Positions 30,260 through 33,269 of a stretch of 33,269 bases of DNA are shown here, one piece after another. The DNA is from JADFRG01 sp046759305 (lineage in GTDB: Bacteria > Chloroflexota > Anaerolineae > Anaerolineales > E44-bin32). Below the pieces are notes generated by a model that was given only the letters and a program-made list of their open reading frames with translations, was not told where the DNA came from and made no database searches. The stretch lies in the NCBI GenBank assembly GCA_046759305.1, contig JBHIBY010000029.1, positions 1 to 33,269 of the forward strand, given 5' to 3'. Each line of letters opens with the position of its first letter. The first letter of the stretch is position 1. A program made the position numbers and the translations under genes.

Positions 30260-30964
30260 CTACATGGCTTGCGCCGCGGTAGCGTCCACTTTCACGCCGG
30301 GACCCATGGTACTCGTCACGACAATCTTTCGGAAAAATGTCCCTTTGGCTGAAGCGGGACGCGCGCGCTTGATCACTTCCATCAAGGCCGCCATGTTGTC
30401 GTAGAGCTTATCGGTTTCGAAGGAAGCCTTGCCGATGGGAACATGAAGATTCGCGGTACGGTCCAGCCGAAATTCAACCCGGCCGGCCTTCAGCTCATCG
30501 ATCACGCGCGGTAGATCTTCTCCGGTAACGACCGTTCCCGCTTTCGGGTTGGGCATCAAGCCACGGGGACCAAGGATCTTGCCCAGTTTCCCTACCTTGC
30601 CCATCATGGAGGGGGTAGCCACGGTGGCATCAAAGCCGGTCCAACCGTTTTGGATCTTCTCCACCAGCTCGTCATCCACAATGAAATCGGCGCCTGCCTC
30701 CGAGGCTAGCCTTGCGTCGTCTCCCTCTGCAAAGACCACCACTATCACCGACTTACCCAGGCCGTGCGGCAGCATGACTGTTTCACGAATCTGTTGCTCT
30801 GCGTGGCGTGGATCGACCCCAAGCCGAAAGTGAACTTCGATGGTTCCGTCGAATTTCGTGAACGATGTTTCCCGGGCTAGATCCAGCGCGGCACGCGGAT
30901 CATAAGCCTGGTCCCGATCGATCTTCTCAGCCATCGCTCTGTAATTTTTCCCGTGTAGTGCCAA
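30260..30964 (-). CDS. rplA: 50S ribosomal protein L1
   Basis: Large-subunit L1-stalk protein of 234 residues, which binds 23S rRNA and often its own mRNA. Its hallmarks are HGKNYRAM at the N-terminus, GKSVIVVVFAEGDDA, KLGKILGPRGLMPNPKAGTV, RVEFRLDRTANLHVPIGK and STMGPGVKVD. The TTG at 30964 gives MALHGKNYR, in line with the family; a TTG seven codons earlier would overlap rplK. It starts 4 bases after the rplK stop. Confidence 0.97.
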   Translation of the reverse strand: MALHGKNYRAMAEKIDRDQAYDPRAALDLARETSFTKFDGTIEVHFRLGVDPRHAEQQIRETVMLPHGLGKSVIVVVFAEGDDARLASEAGADFIVDDELVEKIQNGWTGFDATVATPSMMGKVGKLGKILGPRGLMPNPKAGTVVTGEDLPRVIDELKAGRVEFRLDRTANLHVPIGKASFETDKLYDNMAALMEVIKRARPASAKGTFFRKIVVTSTMGPGVKVDATAAQAM

Positions 30965-30968
30965 TTTG

Positions 30969-31394
30969 TTATCTCTCAACCTCAATGCCCATGTTGCGGG
31001 CGGTTCCTTCGATTTGCCTCATTGCGCCGTCAATATCGATTGCGTTTAGGTCTTTCATCTTTGTTTCCGCGATATCCCGTAGCTGATCGCGGGTTACCGT
31101 CCCGACCTTTTCGCGGTTGGGCTCTGCCGAACCCTTCTCAACTCCGGCAGCCTTCCTCAGCAAGACCGCCGCCGGCGGGGTCTTCAGGATAAAGCTGAAA
31201 CTTCCATCGGTGAAAATCGTAATCTCGGCCGGGATGATCTCACCGGTCTGGCTGGATGTGCGCGCATTATATTCCTTACAGAAAGCCATCAAGTTGATGC
31301 CATGCGGAGCCAGCGCGGGGCCGATGGGCGGCGCAGGGTTGGCTTTTCCAGCCTCGATATGTAATTTCGCTACTGCCTTTATCTTTTTAGCCAC
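30969..31394 (-). CDS. rplK: 50S ribosomal protein L11
   Basis: GTPase-centre ribosomal protein of 141 residues, full length. It has KLHIEAGKANPAPPIGPALAPHGINLMAFCKEYNA, KTPPAAVLLRKAAG and the C-terminal rRNA-binding part ending EGTARNMGIEV. The start is GTG. It is coupled to rplA downstream. Confidence 0.98.
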   Translation of the reverse strand: MAKKIKAVAKLHIEAGKANPAPPIGPALAPHGINLMAFCKEYNARTSSQTGEIIPAEITIFTDGSFSFILKTPPAAVLLRKAAGVEKGSAEPNREKVGTVTRDQLRDIAETKMKDLNAIDIDGAMRQIEGTARNMGIEVER

Positions 31395-31452
31395 TATCTC
31401 ACTCGCCTATTGAATTTCCGTCTTTCCTGCAGTTCGAGGGCCAAAGCTCATG

Positions 31453-32688
31453 CTAGGCCTTCTCAACCTGCAAGAAGTCCAGTTCTACTGGCGTTTCCCT
31501 TCCAAAGAACGAGACCATAACCCGAACTTTGGCTTTGTCCATGTCGATATCGTCGACCGTTCCGATGAAATCGTTGAATGGCCCGTCGATGATGCGGACC
31601 TTTTGACCGACGTTGTAGGTGACCTTGATGCGAGGCGCCTCGGCTTCCATCCGCTTCACGATTTGGTTTACTTCTTCCGGCCGAAGCGGCGTAGGCTCGT
31701 TGCCCATACCCACAAATCCAGTGACGCCGGGAGTGTTCCGAACCACATACCACGAGTCTTCATCCATGATCATCTGGACCAGGATGTATCCGGGGAAGAC
31801 GCGTCGTTCAACAGTACGTCGTTTCCCCTCCCGAACTTCCATTTCTTCCTCGGTTGGAACCACGACATCGAAAATCTTCCCCTTCATGTCCATGGTCTCA
31901 ATCCGCTGTTCAAGGTTGTGCCGAACTTTGTTCTCATATCCAGAGTAGCAGTGCACCACATACCACTGGCGCCCATCATCCGGCTCAGGAACTATGCGCT
32001 CGAGTATTTCAGCCTCGACAAGCTCTTCCGCGAGCACCCCGTCACTGCCATTAAGCTGCGCGTCCGCGGGCTGGCTCTCAGCTACTGCATCCCCTTCGAG
32101 TTCCGCCTCGGCTACAAGCTGCTCTGCTTCGGGTGCGGGTTCTGTCAATTTACCGGATTCTTCCGCACTTGCATGTCGATCATCATCAGGGTTATCGATC
32201 TCTGCCTCTGTCTCGTGCTCTGGTTCCTCTGTCTCCGCTTCTAGAGTCTGTTCCTCAACTTCAGGTTCTATCTGCTCTTCAAGCTCAGCTTCGTTGGACT
32301 CGATCTCAGGCTCTGCCTCTTCAGTCGGTTCATTAATTTCGGGCTCCATCTGTGCTTCAAGTTCAGCCTCAGTAGCCTCGAGCTTTGGCTCGTCTTCTGA
32401 TTCGGGTTCGGGCGAAGCATCTGTTATCTCTTCCGTGCCCAATGGCTCCTCTCCGAGCCCGCTCTCAGGATCCTCCTGCTCAGGCGTTGCCTGGTCCTCA
32501 GCATCAGCCTCCGCGCGCTCAGCTTCGGATTCACCTGTGGCCTTGAGTTCAGATTCGGAGCCATCTGGGCTCGACTGCTTTAATTCCAGCTCGGTGTCGA
32601 GTTCCGAACTCTGATCTTCCGACATCTGATTTTCAAAATCGGATCCCATAGTTCCCGCTTCTTCATCTTCGATCGTTGACTCTCCCAT
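31453..32688 (-). CDS. nusG: transcription antitermination factor NusG with long acidic N-terminal extension
   Basis: RNA-polymerase elongation factor. Residues 241-411 are an ordinary NusG: NGN domain starting QWYVVHCYSGYENKVRHNLE, with FPGYILVQM and TPGVTGFVG, and a KOW domain with GPFNDFIGTVDDID and ETPVELDFLQVEKA. Residues 1-240 are an added tail of very low complexity, dominated by Glu, Ala, Ser, Asp and Pro, almost free of aromatic residues. Normal NusG has about 180 residues; some actinobacteria have an acidic extension of under 100. ATG 32688 has no clear ribosome binding site, and an ATG at 32649 would shorten the tail by only 13 residues. Confidence 0.95.
   Translation of the reverse strand: MGESTIEDEEAGTMGSDFENQMSEDQSSELDTELELKQSSPDGSESELKATGESEAERAEADAEDQATPEQEDPESGLGEEPLGTEEITDASPEPESEDEPKLEATEAELEAQMEPEINEPTEEAEPEIESNEAELEEQIEPEVEEQTLEAETEEPEHETEAEIDNPDDDRHASAEESGKLTEPAPEAEQLVAEAELEGDAVAESQPADAQLNGSDGVLAEELVEAEILERIVPEPDDGRQWYVVHCYSGYENKVRHNLEQRIETMDMKGKIFDVVVPTEEEMEVREGKRRTVERRVFPGYILVQMIMDEDSWYVVRNTPGVTGFVGMGNEPTPLRPEEVNQIVKRMEAEAPRIKVTYNVGQKVRIIDGPFNDFIGTVDDIDMDKAKVRVMVSFFGRETPVELDFLQVEKA
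32215..32376 (-). repeat. Glu-rich repeats within the NusG extension
   Basis: Residues about 105-158 contain an imperfect repeat with a period near 26 residues: EAELEAQMEPEI at 107-118 and EAELEEQIEPEV at 133-144, each followed by further Glu/Pro-rich sequence. This suggests the tail grew by internal duplication. Confidence 0.6.
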
Positions 32689-32701
32689 TAAATCGTTCGA
32701 A

Positions 32702-32923
32702 TCAGCCCAGTGAAATTATGAAGCGAACCAGTTGCGCGAACACATAGTCAAACAAGCCAAGCACAGCGCTAGAAATAAAGACCACCACCAACACCAAGCC
32801 TGTAAGCCGCAGCGCATCCGGTCGCGTCGGCCACGTTACTTTCTTGAGCTCCCCGCTCGTCTCACGCAGGTAGCGCGAGATCGGATTTCCGCGTTTTCTT
32901 TTGACTACTTGCGCCTTAGCCAA
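32702..32923 (-). CDS. secE: preprotein translocase subunit SecE
   Basis: Small essential subunit of the SecYEG translocon, 73 residues, with one transmembrane helix. It has the conserved amphipathic segment YLRETSGELKKVTWPTRPDA followed by the hydrophobic helix LTGLVLVVVFISSAVLGLF. Two TTG codons are adjacent (32926 and 32923); the second is 5 bases from AGGAGG and gives MAKAQ, so it is preferred. It lies directly before nusG, as is usual. Confidence 0.96.
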   Translation of the reverse strand: MAKAQVVKRKRGNPISRYLRETSGELKKVTWPTRPDALRLTGLVLVVVFISSAVLGLFDYVFAQLVRFIISLG

Positions 32924-32958
32924 CAAATCCTCCTCAGTGCTGTGGCGTTACCATCAGG

Positions 32959-33032
32959 CAGGCCAGGTAGGACTCGAACCCACAACCCCCGGTTTTGGAG
33001 ACCGGTGCTCTGCCAAATTGAGCTACTGGCCT
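32959..33032 (-). tRNA. tRNA-Trp (CCA)
   Basis: On the minus strand, AGGCCAG (33032-33026) pairs with CTGGCCT (32966-32960), with discriminator G at 32959. The anticodon stem CCGGT/ACCGG holds the loop CTCCAAA, so the anticodon is CCA (tryptophan). The T loop is GGTTCGAGTCC. The 3' CCA is not encoded. It lies between rpmG and secE, a common place for this tRNA. Confidence 0.97.
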
Positions 33033-33038
33033 ACAACG

Positions 33039-33203
33039 CTATTTGGTCTCGCGGTGAAGAGTATGCCTTCTTTCCCGCGGGCAGTACTTCATCAGTTCGA
33101 TCCGTCCCGGATCGTTCGTTCGGTTCTTCTCAGTCGTATAGTTGCGCTCCGAGCACTCCGTGCACTCGAGCGTAATGATCGGTCTTGAGCCTTTCTTTGC
33201 CAT
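33039..33203 (-). CDS. rpmG: 50S ribosomal protein L33
   Basis: A 54-residue ribosomal protein: MAKKGSRPIITLECTECS, then NYTTEKNRTN and RIELMKYCPRERRHTLH before TAG. Three cysteines (two in CTEC, one in YCPR) leave the zinc-ribbon incomplete, since the fourth position reads CPRER rather than CPxC. The ATG at 33203 is 9 bases after the tuf stop. Its stop is 6 bases from the tRNA-Trp. Confidence 0.96.
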   Translation of the reverse strand: MAKKGSRPIITLECTECSERNYTTEKNRTNDPGRIELMKYCPRERRHTLHRETK

Positions 33204-33212
33204 GGATGATCC

Positions 33213-33269
33213 CTACTCGATGATCTCGGTGATCACTCCGGCGCCCACCGTCAGGCCGCCCTCTCGGAT
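33213..33269 (-). CDS. tuf: elongation factor Tu, C-terminal end only (window edge)
   Basis: The last 18 codons before TAG read IREGGLTVGAGVITEIIE, the well-known C-terminus of EF-Tu (usual form IREGGRTVGAGVVTKIIE). The rest lies outside the window. It is the upstream neighbour of rpmG in the translation operon. Confidence 0.93.
   Translation of the reverse strand: MREGGLTVGAGVITEIIE

Noticed and set aside
31994..32614. Ser-rich 206-residue reading frame opposite nusG
   Set aside because: It is the complement of the Glu-rich NusG tail; its composition is explained by reverse reading of GAG/GAA-rich codons.
1..33269. CRISPR arrays, insertion sequences, prophage or integrative elements
   Set aside because: No regularly spaced repeats, transposase, integrase or terminal inverted repeats were seen, and no attachment-site duplication was found by the two tRNA genes.

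Overview
The window looks like a chromosomal segment of a free-living bacterium, most likely a member of the Chloroflexota or a near neighbour. This is inferred from gene content and architecture, not from any search. The hints are a moderately GC-rich sequence, frequent TTG/GTG starts even in ribosomal genes, a DUF3179 lipoprotein, an M23 protein with an upstream transglycosylase-like segment, and a tuf-rpmG-trnW-secE-nusG-rplKAJL block that is not followed by rpoB. There are no insertion sequences, phage genes or CRISPR arrays.

Left part (1-7.9 kb, minus strand): a TetR-family regulator heads a tightly coupled export operon. It comprises a small membrane protein, ATPase, ABC-2 permease, ABC-2 permease, second ATPase and an HlyD-like lipoprotein adaptor. 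The set resembles the E. coli cecR-ybhGFSR system, but with the two ATPase halves as separate genes. The TetR promoter carries a clear dyad operator just after its predicted start of transcription. A patatin-like hydrolase and a tRNA-Val follow.

Centre-left (7.9-14.9 kb): a membrane-anchored DsbA-like thiol oxidoreductase with a possibly leaderless mRNA; a PDZ protein with a PEGF-repeat tail and a strong terminator hairpin; an EamA transporter; an alpha/beta hydrolase; a polytopic membrane protein fused to an endonuclease/exonuclease/phosphatase domain; and a 1-pyrroline-5-carboxylate dehydrogenase, with a remnant of a second aldehyde dehydrogenase behind it.

Centre (15.1-22.7 kb, plus strand): an overlapping operon that appears to make and recycle glucosylglycerate-type compatible solutes. 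It contains a GH13_18 phosphorylase (probably glucosylglycerate phosphorylase), a GT4 glycosyltransferase, a glucosyl-3-phosphoglycerate synthase fused behind two universal-stress-protein-like domains, a histidine phosphatase (GpgP-like), a second GT4 enzyme resembling mannosylglucosylglycerate synthase, and a CPBP membrane protease. In the inferred pathway, GpgS makes glucosyl-3-phosphoglycerate, the phosphatase releases glucosylglycerate, the GT4 enzymes extend it, and the phosphorylase recovers glucose-1-phosphate.

Centre-right (22.7-28.9 kb): a DUF3179 lipoprotein whose reading frame is interrupted only by one TGA, exactly at the first cysteine of its conserved CPLC motif. This makes it a strong candidate for a selenoprotein (UPLC), or else a point-nonsense pseudogene. 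Next come a membrane protein and a lytic transglycosylase behind a good promoter with an SOS-box-like site, a two-component system, and an M23 peptidase-like protein.

Right end (29.1-33.3 kb, minus strand): the translation/transcription operon tuf (3' end only), rpmG, tRNA-Trp, secE, nusG, rplK, rplA, rplJ, rplL. NusG carries an unusual acidic N-terminal extension of about 240 residues. The two observations most worth following are the TGA-containing DUF3179 gene and the stress-domain/GpgS fusion in its solute operon.
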